Source: Laccaria trichodermophora (Eukaryota > Basidiomycota > Agaricomycetes > Agaricales > Hydnangiaceae). Taken from it: DNA of 64,000 nucleotides. A program made the position numbers and the translations under genes. This document shows, piece by piece, positions 34,862-46,466 of this stretch. Below the pieces are notes generated by a model. That model was not told the DNA's origin. It saw only the letters and a list, made by a program, of their open reading frames with translations, and ran no database searches. The DNA is taken from assembly GCA_018417955.1 (NCBI GenBank), contig JACTVC010000002.1:310001-374000 (forward strand), read 5' to 3'. Each line of letters begins with the position of its first letter. Position 1 is the first letter of the stretch.

Positions 34862-36290
34862 TCGTCCCGACGGAACGGAATCAACCATCCATACCCATCC
34901 CCTCATACTCATACCCTCCTCCCTCATACCAGCATCAAACTCAAAAAGCGTATCAAACGCCTCCTCAGCCGAATACCCATCCCCACCCCCACCGCTCATA
35001 CTCAACCCACCATAAACATCCCCACCTACATCCTTCCACATATCGCTGAACACGCTTGCGGTTGGCGTAGTTAGTTTCGGTTGGTGTAATACCGGTGTTG
35101 GGTCGGTCATGGGGTTATCAAAGTGGGAGGAAGACAAGGGAAGGGAAGAATGGGAAGACAAAGGCAAAGGAGGGTTCCCGTTCGGAGTGTATACGGACTC
35201 CCTGAGTCACCTTCACTCCTCGCTTGAGAGTGGGTGAAAAGAGAAGGGTCGTCCCGCGCGAAAGGGTGTACCTTCCTAATCATACTCATAGCTTGGCGTC
35301 GGCGCCTCCGAGGCAGATGGGGTCAGCCAGTCCATTGGGTCTGGGAAGGATCCTAGCGTATGCGGATCGTGTGGACTCAAACCTTCTAATGGGCCTACGG
35401 AGCTGAGGGAAGGATCTACATGGGAGGGTAAGCCACGATAAAATCCGCAACGTTGAACGGTGATTCTTGGACGGTGCTTTCGAGCTGGAAAGAAGGGTTG
35501 AACAACGACGTATCGACTTCCGGGAGCGGGGAATGGTCTCGTTGTAGGGAAAGTGTGTGAGTTTCCACAGGCATTGTCCATGATCGGGATTGTTGGAAGT
35601 GGTGTGGTGAGAACATGGCGCCAGCTGACGAAGAACGTCGGTGTCCGAGGTGGTTATGCTGTGCTGCTTGACAGAGGTGTCTTGGGATTGAGTTGACGGG
35701 GGATGGGGTGCGGTAGGTGGGGAGGAAGTGTTATACCGTTAATAGCGGGATAATAGTCGTTGGGCAGGGGAACGCTTGATGATCTTCTATGCTCGCATTG
35801 TTGTTGTTGCTGGTGAACGAACAACCCAGAACCAGAACCAGGTGATCGTTCCTGACTATCCAAATCCCTAACAGCAGCAGCTAACTCCTCCCCTTTCTTC
35901 CCCTCCAACAAAAGTTGCGCAACCTCCTCGCATCGTCGTTCATCTTCCGCCGTCACAGGTGCCTTTTCCTTCTTCGTCTTGTCCTTGTTCTTGTTATGCA
36001 CGGGGCGGAATTTGTATTCGGGGTATTGGATTTTTTGGTCTGCTTTTGCGTGCTTTGCGCGGACTTCCCAGACGCGTTTTTCTTCAAGGGGGTGGGCGCG
36101 CCAGCAGTTGCCTGTGTGGATGCGATGAGATGAGATAAGATAAGGAAAGGAAGGAAACGGAGACGAACCGATGATTTTAGACAAGAACCCATGGTTAATC
36201 TCAATCGACCCAGGGACATGTTTCTGCCTCACGAAATCAGCACGGAAAAGCATGAATGCGTTGCGCGCAGGGTAGTGGAGGGGATATGTC
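34862..36290 (-). pseudogene. HMG-box factor pseudogene, nearly full length (HMG relic E)
   Basis: Colinear with the intact HMG gene from the first box helix to the C-terminus. The box is still readable: NAFMLFRADFVRQKHVPGSI, then an intron, then GNCWRAHPLEEKRVWEVRAK and YPEYKFRPVHNK. It is followed by the EDERRCEEVAQLLLEGKKGEELAAAVRDL helix, a Gln run, PNDYYPAINGITLP, QQSRSWTMP, the DPHTLGSFPD and WLTPSASE blocks, PPFARDDPSLF-like HPFARDDPSLF, and YSAEEAFDTLFEFDAG. At least four frameshifts separate these blocks, and upstream of the box it changes abruptly into segment X, losing the N-terminus. This is the unit-3 counterpart of the intact gene. Confidence 0.85.
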
Positions 36291-36324
36291 CAATTGACCC
36301 AACCATCCGATCAACACGGAAGGG

Positions 36325-36960
36325 CGTCATGGAGCCCCAACAAGGCGTCGTCTCATTGGGACAGGATGTAGAGAGGGAAGCGGGGGAAGCCGTGTATTGA
36401 CTTGCGGTGGTTTCTAAGTATGGCCATCGGAGGGCGAGAATGATTCGTCAAGAAAGGTCTGGAGGGGTCGCATCCTTCGAGGGCGAAGTCTCTGAGTGAA
36501 GGTTCGACAACGAGGGAATGAGCCAGCCCATCGCGTCCAGAAACGGCCCCCAACGCGCTGGGGCATAGTAGGGTGCGGACTAACGCCTTCGTGAGACCCA
36601 ACGCAGAAGCCAGCTGCGAAAGAAAACCCAAGTGACCCTGCGCCTTCGGGGAAGCAGCAAGCAACCCAATCCTTGCCACTATGGCAATGAATATGGGTCA
36701 TGGCCGATCACTGCAAAGAGGCCGTTGTATCAACTGGGATCGGACAACGGGATAAAGAACCTACCCATAAATGAGTGATCGGCGGTAAGAAAGGCTGATA
36801 ACGGCAACACGAAATCCTCTCGATGATCCTCTTGGTTCGCAACACCAAGTCGGCATCTTCTCATACCGATCCCCTCCATGACGCCCAAAACTTGAAGCCA
36901 AGAGACGTAGTGGCAGCAACCGATGCATCTTTCAGTTAATCCATGCACATGGCCACCTTG
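36325..36960 (-). repeat. Relic segment X, copy in unit 3
   Basis: Second long copy of the segment at 28870-29430, with the same minus-strand frame (ALGAVSGRDGLAHSLVVEPS). Directly joined to the truncated 5' end of HMG relic E, as the truncated copy at 25125 is joined to relic B. So the HMG 5' truncation predates the triplication of this tract. Confidence 0.6.
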
Positions 36961-37444
36961 TACATAAGATTGTCATTATTTCCCCGAAAAAGGTAAGCTA
37001 AAGTAACCAACCGTTGCCACTGATATTTGTCCACAATCAACGCAGACACTTGAATCTTCTCTGAGCGAGAGATGAGCGCTGAGCACCGATTGCGCCCTGT
37101 CACCATCAAGTCAGTGAGCTGTTTCACAACGACCCATCGGCAGGCAAAGTCTTACCAATGGTAGGGTTCATTCAGGACGCACACGCTGCTACTACTAGGG
37201 TCTTTCAAGAGGTGGAGAAAGGGAAACGTGGGCGATCCGCGTGCTGTCGGGGTCTACGAAAAGCCATCGTCAGACTCCCAGCCCAAAAGTCCAGCGAAAG
37301 AGTCTACATACCAGCAGAAACTAGCCTGGCCCATAAACCACGAGGACGGCACAAAGCACGGAACGCCTAGATCTACTTTGGGCGTAGATGCGACCTGCCA
37401 ACAATTCCGTAACGGTCGATGGTGACCCTTGTTGTGATCTCCTA

Positions 37445-37945
37445 GTAGCTGGGAGGATCGTTTGAACGAGAAGCGTCGACTTCCAGGAAAGGGATGTGGT
37501 CAAGCTGAAGAGACAGCGTGCGTGTGGTTCTCGTCGAGGGACAGTGGGTAGGCTGGACTTGGAGCAGCGTTACCCAAGGCAAAGGGCCGCTGTGGGGCGA
37601 ATATGGGTTCAGGGGAGGAGGACCATGCCGTAGTGCGTTCTTTGGTATTGATGGACGTGGAGGAAGGAGAGCCGACGAAAGAGGAAGGTGGTCACTCGTG
37701 ATGAGGAGGGGAACAGTACGCTTTGCAAAGCAATGCGACTGAGCTTGGGGTAGTACTTGCTTGGGGGCTGGAGGGATATGAACGCGACCTCGCTCGACCA
37801 ACTCCCCCCATCCTCCCCTCTCAAACAGGTGCGCAACCCCCTTGCATGTCCGTCCATCATCCTCCGTCACAGTTGCTTCCTCTTCCTCCGTCTTGTCGAT
37901 CTTCTTATTATGGACAGGGCGGAATTTGTACTTGGAATAGAAGTA
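37445..37945 (-). pseudogene. Highly diverged HMG-box factor relic (HMG relic D)
   Basis: Unit-3 twin of relic C. Minus-strand blocks RPVHNKKIDK, EDDGRTCKGVAHL, LVERGRVHI.., PSIPKNALRHGPPPLNPYSP and LQLDHIPFLEVDASR follow the order of the intact protein. One frame stays open for about 140 codons (37870-37442), longer than in relic C, but it has no box and no start context. Confidence 0.6.
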
Positions 37946-38835
37946 CCTGTGTTCGGATTACGCGTGGTGCCAGCCTATAAGATGGTGAGTTAGAATAAAT
38001 CAGTCGATCATGCGAGTTGTGTACCGACTATGCCGTTGTTTGTCATGAACCTTGGTAGTGTGGGTCATGCTTCTGACGTGCAGATGAGCGCAGAAGAGCT
38101 TGAAGGCGTCGGGCAGGCATGAGAGGTATCTTCATGAGCTTGACGATAGGGTATGCGCGTGAAGGGTGGGATTCTTTGAAGCGTGTCAACGTCGATGTAA
38201 GATAGGACGTGACCTTGTGCGCTGGAAGGCACTCAAAACAACTTGAGAGAAGATTAGGCACACATATGGTCACCTCAAAAGTGCACTCACCTGAAAGTTC
38301 TTTCAAGTTAAAAGCGACTCAAAGTCCGCGTAAAAATCCATCGGTGCTCCCGACGAGGGCCAATGCCAAGTGTTGACTACAAAGGGTGCCAGCTAGAAAG
38401 CTGTCGAGACTCTTGCTGATGGCCGTGCGTTGTCATCGTCAAAAGCAAATCTTGGGACAAAAGAAAAATAGGTTTGCGACGTCTTCATGGCATCGAAAGT
38501 GGCAAGAGGCGATCACATGAACGTTGAGAGAAAAAGGCGATGTGGCTGTGTTCGACATCCTCCCGAGATCTCCAAGAGATCTCGAAAATTCTCTCCTTGC
38601 CCTCAAAACTGTTTCTGCGACGGACACTCACTCGCAACGTTCACTGCGAAACGTGATATTTTCAATTGACTTATGATGCACCTACCTCATCCTTCTTGTT
38701 GGGTAGCTCGGCGACTGGCTGGTGTGGGACAAGATTCATTTTTCAGGTTGAGCTCAGGCTGGTCTAGATTCCTCCGACTTGACCTCCTGTGTACTTATTG
38801 CGGTGCAACTGACGCTTTAAATAGGTCAATACCAT
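37946..38835 (-). repeat. Relic segments W and Z, copy in unit 3
   Basis: Matches 30576-31395. The putative short intron (minus strand, GTGAGTGCAC...TTGAG) recurs near 38235-38290. See segment W at 20340 and Z at 18150 for shared motifs. Confidence 0.55.
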
Positions 38836-38983
38836 GAAAAATGGACTACAGTCTATCCCTGCGAAATCTCGCACAGTAGTGACTCAAAGGTCTGTGCGGC
38901 AGAAACTCCCATGCCAAAGTAAACGCGCCCTACATATATTTAACCGGTAGGGAGCATCATTTGGCGATGCCAGCCGCTTCACA

Positions 38984-40570
38984 ATGCTTATCTTTCTAGC
39001 GCTACCCCACTTTTCGCTTGTATCCACCGTCGCTGCTCCATTGGATATCTTTGGTCAACTGGACACCTTTCGTCCTCCCTACCTGTTGGAACGGGCCTGC
39101 GAATGTCCTCCCCATCAGCGCACGGTTTTCGTCATCGTCTGGAACTGCTTTTTGACGATCACTTTATGCACCTGGTCCTCGGTTCATCCCAACATCCCAG
39201 GGCCAGCTGAAGGATGGTGGGCGGTGACCTGGCGAAGGATCGAGTTGATGTTGTGGGGATTAATCGCGCCAGAACTTATCCTCATCTGGGCGTGGAGGCA
39301 GTGGAGGGGCGCTTGGCATATAAAACAAAAAGTTCTTGGTGAGCCCTAATAATGCTGTATGTTATTCAGATTAAATTACACCTGATACGCCAGAGTTGTG
39401 TGATGTACGCTGGACGATGACACACGGTCATTTCGTACAGATGGGAGGATTTAAGCTCATGGACGGAGATGTCAACAAGGGTGTACTCACTGCAGAAAAA
39501 TTTCAAGAGTTGCTCGAGGCGAAGAAAATAGACCTTCCAACAATTACGAAGGAAGAAATTATGGACCGTAGCAAGGGCGATGGCCTGTCTGCTACTCTTA
39601 CGGTCGTCCAAACCACATGGTTCATCATTCAGTTCTTCCTCCGGCTGAAACAGGGTCTCGCCGTCACTCATATAGAATGGCTTACTGTTGCCATTGCCAT
39701 TTTCAATGCAGCCCTCCACATCCTTTGGTGGCAAAAGCCCCTCGATGTTCAGTTTCCCATTCCCCTTGCTCTGCGACTCGACGCCTCTCCTGTTCAAGAT
39801 GCGGAAGTTGTTTTAGGTGAGGTCAATATTTGTCAAATGCCCATTTTCATTGAATTATGGGACATTATAAGCTTCAGCACCCCGTGACCGGCAGACCATA
39901 GGTAGGTCTCCCTGCAATAAAACCACATGCTTTCAATGCTCCTGCTAACCAAAAGGCAGAAACAATGGAAGTCCTTGACGAACCCGATCGAGCAATGCTT
40001 GGGTCAAACCTGTTCATTGCTGCCATTTGGAAAGTTTATCAGAAGGGATACAGAATGACGAAGGGATTTATCAAGCTTGTCGCCTTCATTTGGTATCCAG
40101 CTAATGTGCTTACAAGAAGATTCAACGACATAACCGCCCGGAAACAGGCTGTCAAAGAAGAGGCGACGCGAGTTCCCACATTTTATGGAGCTGAGATTGA
40201 TTCCAGCTTTCGTACACATGCTCAGTGTTTCATTGCATTGCTTTTTTCCCTCATGTTCGCAATCGTCCATGTTGTTGCTGCCAGGTTTTCAATATTTCCA
40301 ACTGGCACGGAGCAAGATGTCTGGATTTGTTCGGCCTCTATCATTTTTGGTGTTCCAGCCTTGGTGCTCTTCTATACGTCGAAATGTGTGCACGGGCTGC
40401 TGGGGCTGCCAGTGGTAGCTAAATTCAACATATCATTGTTGCTGGGATCATTTGTCCTAGCACGAGTAGTTATCTTCGTGTTAGGATTTACCACACTTCG
40501 AGGCCTTCCACCAGAAGCGCTCAATACCATTAATTGGCCCAATTTTATCCTCATTTTCATAGGCAACTAG
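38984..40570 (+). CDS. Polytopic membrane protein, copy 3 (MEM-3)
   Basis: Intact, 470 aa; exons 38984-39338, 39394-39816, 39878-39901, 39960-40570. Architecture as in MEM-2: signal-like start (MLIFLALPHFSLVSTVAAP), CxC, HPNIPGPAEGWW, THGHFVQMGGF, SKGDGLSATLTVVQTTW, KPLDVQFPIPLALRL, VPTFYGAE and a C-terminal block of membrane helices ending PNFILIFIGN. A 24-nt micro-exon (39878-39901) is conserved in all copies. The last exon includes ETMEVLDEPDRAML, absent from MEM-2. Located in unit 3 directly before the intact HMG gene, tail to tail with it. Function unknown; the likely site is an internal or plasma membrane. Confidence 0.85.
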
Positions 40571-41575
40571 TGTATTCGTATCTACTCTTTGACATGACAC
40601 AAACCCAATACTTACACTTTTTTCAATACTTGAGCATTCATTTACGGTGGAATTTACAATAACCAACTAGAAATACGAGTAACGAATGCAAAGATAATTG
40701 TAGAACTTAACATGTCAGTGTGGAAACACTCGATGCCTACAATTGGTGTGGGACACCATGATCGATGTGGGTGAGATAGACCGCTTTTTTTAGAAGCGAA
40801 AGGCAGTTCAACTTGAGTTCAACAGCGATGCCTGAATTTGAAATTGGTAGCGACGGAGAATCACAATGCACGCTAGCGCTGATGATTAATAATTAATTGA
40901 GTCTGAGTCCTCCAAAGAAAAATAGAAAAAAAAAGGATGAGAGAGGAAAGCGAACACAGCTTGATGTCACCTCACGTTTTCAAGGAGGCGGAACAGTGAA
41001 ATATTCTTCCTGACGTGACGCCGTAAAACATCGCTAAGAGCGAGCATCTGAGTAAGACTGAAAGATACCAACAGCGATTATTATCAGATGCTGTTTAAAT
41101 TTTGGGTGATAGAATAGAAGTTGATAATCGGCGACGAGCGGGATATGCACACATTGCAGACATCAATGATTGTCGGTCAATGGCCGTCGTCAATGGGAGG
41201 GTACGGTGTACGGAATGGTTCAATGAGAGGAAGGCAAGAATCTCAAGACTAGATAGATCATCAATTTATTCAAAAAGAAAGAAAACCAAAAATACAAAAT
41301 AAATCACAGCGTCAATAGGCTACATAGTCAGTCGAGGGGTGGTGGGTGGGATATCAAGCAGACACGGAAATAATAGCTACAGTGGGGCGAGTGTGAGATT
41401 AGTGTTGGGTGGGTTATCGTAAGGACTGGTTGTGGGATGAGGAACGGGCAAGGAAAGTGTGAGTGGGAAGGTAAAGCAAGGAGAAGAAAAGGAAAAAGAT
41501 AGAAAGAACGTAATCAGTTGGAGTTCGTGTCAATCCAAATCAAAAAGGGAAAGAAAGAGTCATCGTCTAGTCAAG
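40571..41575. repeat. Intergenic segment of unit 3, duplicated in unit 2
   Basis: Counterpart of 33764-34850. Contains no recognised gene. It separates the convergent MEM-3 and HMG genes, so both 3' ends lie here. Confidence 0.6.
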
Positions 41576-43323
41576 TCAACCAACCATCCCCATCCCCTCC
41601 ACATACTGGTCATACCCCCCTCCCTCACCACCCACCGCGTACCCAGCATCAAACTCAAAAAGCGTATCAAACGCCTCCTCAGCCGAATACCCATCCCCAC
41701 CCCCAACACCACCATACACATCCTTCCACATATCGCTAAACGCACTGGCGGTCGGCGTAGTTGGTTTCGGTTGGTGTAGTACAGGTTGGGTGATGTCGTT
41801 CACGTTCATCTGACAAGAATCGGTGAAGGCGTTGTCGAAGTGGGAAGGCAGGGGAGGGTTCCCGTTAGGAGGTGTATAAGGGCTCGTCGAGGAACCTTCA
41901 CTCCGGGCTTGAGAGTGGGTGAAAAGAGAAGGGTCGTCCCGCGCGAAGGGAGGTGTACCTTCATACTCATAAGGCGTCGGTGCCTCCGAATATGGTTCGG
42001 ACGCTGAGGGGGTAAGCCAGTCCATAGCGTCTGGGAAGGATCCTAGCGTATGCGGATCGTGTGGACTCAGACCTTCTAGTGGTCCAACGGAGTGATGTGA
42101 GTTGAGGGAGGGATCCACATGCGAAGGAAGACCTGCGATAAGGTCCGCAACGTTGAACGGGGATTCCTGCTGTACCGGACTCGGTTCGAGCTGGAAAGAG
42201 GGGTTGAACAACGACGTGTCGACTTCCGGGAGCGGGGAATGATCTCGTTGCAGGGAAAGTGTGTGCGTTTCTAGAGGCATCGTCCATGATCGGGATTGTT
42301 GGAAGTGGTGTGGTGAGAACATAGCACCCGCGGAAGAAGAACGTCGGTGGCCGAGGTGGTTATATTGTGCCGCTTGATATAGGTGCCGCGAGATTGAGTT
42401 GACGGGGGATGGGGCGCGGGAGGTGGGGAGGAAGGGGACGCTGGGGAGTGTTATACCGCTGAACTCTGGATAATAGTCATTTGGCAGGGGAACGCTTGAT
42501 GATCTCCTATGTTCGCGTTGTTGTTGTTGTTGCTGGTGAACGAACAACCCGGGACCAGAACTTTCCCTGGCATCCGACCGACTATCCAAATCCCTAACAG
42601 CAGCAGCCAACTCCTCCCCTTTCTTCCCCTCTAACAAAAGCTGCGCGACCTCCTCGCATCGTCGTTCATCTTCCACCGTCACGGGTGGCTTCTCCTTCTT
42701 CATCTTGTCCTTGTTCTTGTTGTGGACGGGGCGGAATTTGTATTCGGGGTATTGGAGTTTATGGTCTGCTTTTGCGTGCTTTGCGCGCACTTCCCACACG
42801 CGTTTTTCTTCGAGGGGAAGGGCGCGCCAGCAGTTGCCTATGTGGAATTCATGAGGTCATGCGATGCGATGAGATAAGATAAGACGAACCGATGATTTTG
42901 GATAAGGACCCATGGTTAGTCTCTATCGACCCCGGGACATGTTTCTGCCTTACGAAATCGGCACGGAAGAGCATGAATGCGTTGGGCGGGCGGGGGATAT
43001 ATCCCATTGACCGGCGCTTGCCGGGCGGACAGCGTTTTCTAGCAGGGGGAGGGGCAGGTGTTGCGCTTGGTGGAAAGAGGGTGTTTTCTAACGAGGCTGG
43101 CTCTTCAGAGGCATTCAGTGAGTTTGAAGAAGATTCATCGTCGACGTAGGAGACGGGCGTGACGTTTGGTGCGAATGTTACAGGGCGTGAGACGCCATAG
43201 ATGCCTGCTTTGGCTGGGGTGACTGTGTGTGTTGTTTAGTGGTGGGGAACGATGACGGGGGAGGGGGAACTTACAAGCGAGTGACGAGCGTCTCCGGCGG
43301 GTGGAGAGGCGGAGGGCAGGCAT
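41576..43323 (-). CDS. HMG-box (MATA-type) transcription factor, the one intact copy
   Basis: Sequence-specific DNA-binding protein of 547 aa in three exons: 43323-43275, 43222-42890, 42837-41576. The HMG box spans about residues 92-163: IPRPPNAFMLFRADF, then KHVPGS, then an intron after SKIIG, NCWRALPLEEKRVWEVRAKH, and YPEYKFRPVHNK. The RPPNAFMLFR start and YPEYKFRP end are the MATA_HMG type of fungal mating and sexual-development regulators (Prf1, Mat2 and the Coprinopsis pcc1 product are relatives known to me). A basic/Pro-rich N-terminus, an acidic-helical stretch (EDERRCEEVAQLLLEGKKGEE), a Gln run, Ser/Pro-rich blocks and an acidic tail (AEEAFDTLFEFDAG) that may activate transcription follow. 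Five relics lie in the window. The target genes are unknown. Confidence 0.88.
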
Positions 43324-44736
43324 GAGGTTCTATTGTTCGAACCAGGTGCTTATTGTTCTCCACCTTATAAGAGAGCTAATGAGGGAACGCGAGAGGGATC
43401 ACAGGGACCCCGGTTGTATTACGACCCTTCGTTCTATTGGCGCCGAGTCGGATTTTGTCCCTGGCTGTGTGAAGTCGTCCCACTGTCCCTCCTCATCACA
43501 TTGTTCACATTACTCACCTACGAAATCCAACCTCGAACCCAGGCAAACGTATCACAAACCATAGAGGGGACAGCATCTCTTAGCGGACGACCATCGCAGT
43601 CGGGGTCTCGAAGAAGCTCAACGAGCAAAAAATGTGACTCAGCCGCTTTCGTCCAGTCGTTTATATACCCCTTATTTGGCACGTTGTTTATAACCTCTTT
43701 TCGACCGTCGTTGTTCCAAACGAACTTTCGAAGCCTCCCTCACTCGCCGAAACGACATGCGCGTTGGCGGCGGCGGATATGAAATTCAAACCACGCCCCT
43801 CTGTCGAGTCTCGACTCTCCAGTGGACACGTAGGCTGCGCCTGGACGACCTTGTTCCACAAAAATGAAGCACCCCCTCCCCGTCTTGTCGGGATGGATAC
43901 ATACAGGAACTCTAGTTACCTAGGTAAAGGTAAGCATTAACGTATGGCGGGTGGGGACCAGGGACCTTGCCCTGAAACGCATGTCCGTAAGTCCCCATTA
44001 GCATGTCCGATTCGGCTGAGAGCCTCGTGCCCGATTGGGTTGTAAGAAATTAGAATGCTCGGTTCCTGTTGTACTTCAAGTCCTCCCCATCTACGACGAA
44101 TTCTACGTACTTCGGCTCGACGCAGTGGGGTGCGTATATGCATACTTATTTATGTGCGTCAATCCATCCAATCAGTGAGATCGTTGTCATTTTTTTTTTG
44201 CATTCTCTAACTCCAAATCTCAAGCCTCGCAATCGAATCTCGCATCCATCCCCATAAATCACTGTACTGGGGCCGTTGTGGGTCCTCGTATCTCGTGTCC
44301 CACAGTCGCAATCTCGTCCATCATTGTTCAGTTTTCTCGAGAGTCTTTTCTTTCAAGTTTCTCAAAGGGATTAACACTGAAGCGCGTCTCTTTTTCGGAA
44401 ACCCGTGGCTAGTCTTTATGTGCGTTGCTCGCTGAGGGTCCAACTTCATACCGTAACAGCATCTTGACGACTCCACAGCATCCGTCGTGACCCCACAGGC
44501 ATCTCTTGTACAAGTTCGAATCGCCGTAACCCTTCGCGACCGTCTCTTGACTATCGAATTCGTTGGTGAACGTGCCTCTTCACGCCTTCACGCCCTTGTT
44601 CGACGAATAGAACTGTACCCGGCTTTCTTGGTATGTAGGGCTATACGTGATCAACGTTATTCGATACTACCGTTCTGACTCGTGAGGCGCCTTCACCGGT
44701 TACCATTTAAGTTTTAACGTTGGCGCTTACATCAGG
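43324..44736. other. Upstream region of the HMG gene, no gene recognised
   Basis: Long frames on the plus strand (43301-43782) have no motif and overlap what should be the HMG promoter. A 10-T run near 44190 and pyrimidine-rich tracts are present, and nothing else is recognised. Confidence 0.45.
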
Positions 44737-45190
44737 ACGGTTGCGAGGCTTCTTCATTGAGGCTATGGCTCTCTTCTCCATTAACTCATTGTGGGTGCAT
44801 CAGAATGGAATCCCACCAGAGGTTAATTTTTAAATCAATCAGGTTGTTCTATTCGGCGTCGGTGCACAGTGTAATGTCGTAAACCGGACGTCTTTCCGAA
44901 CCTGGTGTTATTATGGTGCTAGCATCACGCCACCTACACAGACGGTTGCGAGGGATTTTCAACCAGGGCCATGGCCCTATTCTTCTTCAGATTCAGAACG
45001 AGGCTATCGCTCTTTTCTTCTCCATTAATCCATTGTGCGTGAATCAGAATAGAATCTCACCGTAGAGGTTAATTTTATTTAATAAATCCATCAGGCTGCT
45101 CTGTTCGGCGTCAACGCATATAACGTCGCGGACTGTCTTTCCGAACCCCGATGTGGTTATAATTATCGTGCTAGCTTCACGCCGACGGGG
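44737..45190. repeat. Two degenerate direct repeats of ~210-245 bp
   Basis: 44737-44945 and 44946-45190 share GGTTGCGAGG, GAGGCTAT.GCTCT, TTCTCCATTAA.TCATTGTG, ATCAGAATRGAATC.CACC, AGAGGTTAATTTT, ATCAGGYTG, TTCGGCGTC, CTTTCCGAACC and GTGCTAGC.TCACGCC in the same order. A further weaker copy continues to about 45500 (CATCAGGATAGAAATC.., GATCAGGTTGTTCGG). Non-coding; I cannot place it in a known element class. Confidence 0.65.
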
Positions 45191-46466
45191 GTCGCACCGA
45201 AATTCTTGTCCGCTTCAAGTTGATAAGTATGTCATGTCGATTTCAATCGTTCATGCATCAGGATAGAAATCTCAAGCTGACCAGGATTCTCGGAGTAGTC
45301 TCATCTCCACGTTCCTGTCGGCTTGGTACGTCGATTTCAATTGTTCGTGCAGCAGAATAGAAACCCATCGCAAAGGCTAATAAATCGATCAGGTTGTTCG
45401 GAATCAGATCTTCATGAGATGACACCGATATCGTCCGAATTGTCCCTGGTGTCTCGGTGGGTGCACCGATTTACATTGTTCGTGGATTTACCGGCGCAGA
45501 GGCTAACTCCTTGGAACGATCAGATCGTCTGATTGCCTTCGGCACCAGCGACACATCGTCTTCTCGACCTGGTCATAGCGCGAGCGTCCAAGTCGAGTAA
45601 AAGATTTTCCCTTCAAATCAAATATTTGGCGAAAGGCTACACTGTCTTTTCATTTCTCAGCGCTGAAGATATCCATCCTCCATATGTACACCGCCGTTGA
45701 CTTCGATGAATTGACACATCGACCAAATGTCATTGTGGGCGTCCTCAACACATTCGGCTCGTCGCTGTTATCAATTTCGATTTCGTCGCCATTTTTCACT
45801 ATTGTTTACAGGTACAGTATCCGTTGTAGGCGTCCGCGTCATAACCCGTGTTCGTCGCTCCTAATACTACCTCCCGTCTTCGTCGCTCCAAGTTCAAGCC
45901 TTCTCTTGACGCATTTGTTCGACCTGATCCCCTGTGAATTTTCCTCTCGCCAGACGTTATTGCCTCAGAATGGATCCGTTTCCTTCCTCGATAAGTGAGT
46001 CTGTCACCGCTCCATAAATAACCTAACACGTTTTTGTGGGCGCTACCGCGCGGTATTACGAAACTTATCGCTATCAATCTTTTCAAGTTTATTCCGTTGA
46101 TTATTGTTCTTCAGTCCTGCATTGTTCAAGTCGTTCGCTTTCCTCTCCTGTCTTTCCCTATCTTTTTTTTGAGCACTCAAACCCATTTATTCGTCGATGC
46201 GCATCGTGACCTCTTCATCACCCTCAATCTAAAATTAAGCCGACGCTGTTTTTCTAGAGTTTGTCTGACTCAACGGCTGAAATATCCCTCGCAGCTAAGC
46301 CCCACTTCTACAGCACCAAGTAATGGCTTTTATCTGAGGTGCCAGATTTTTACATACCACGCTGGGAGTATTTATATTAATCTCAACATCCACTGCAGCT
46401 TTATCAAATATTTGATAGCATGGAAGAGAAAATGGATTGTGCATATGTAGAGTAGGTAATGATATA
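45191..46466. other. Stretch without a recognisable gene
   Basis: Pyrimidine-rich plus strand, with only motif-less frames up to about 140 codons. It separates the degenerate repeats from the 3' end of MEM-4. Confidence 0.4.

Noticed and set aside
43301..43782. 87- to 149-codon plus-strand frames upstream of the HMG gene
   Set aside because: Overlap the HMG first exon and promoter on the opposite strand; no motif.
44500..44660. GTTCGAATC string as a tRNA T-arm
   Set aside because: No acceptor stem, D-arm or anticodon arm can be fitted around it; no tRNA found elsewhere either.
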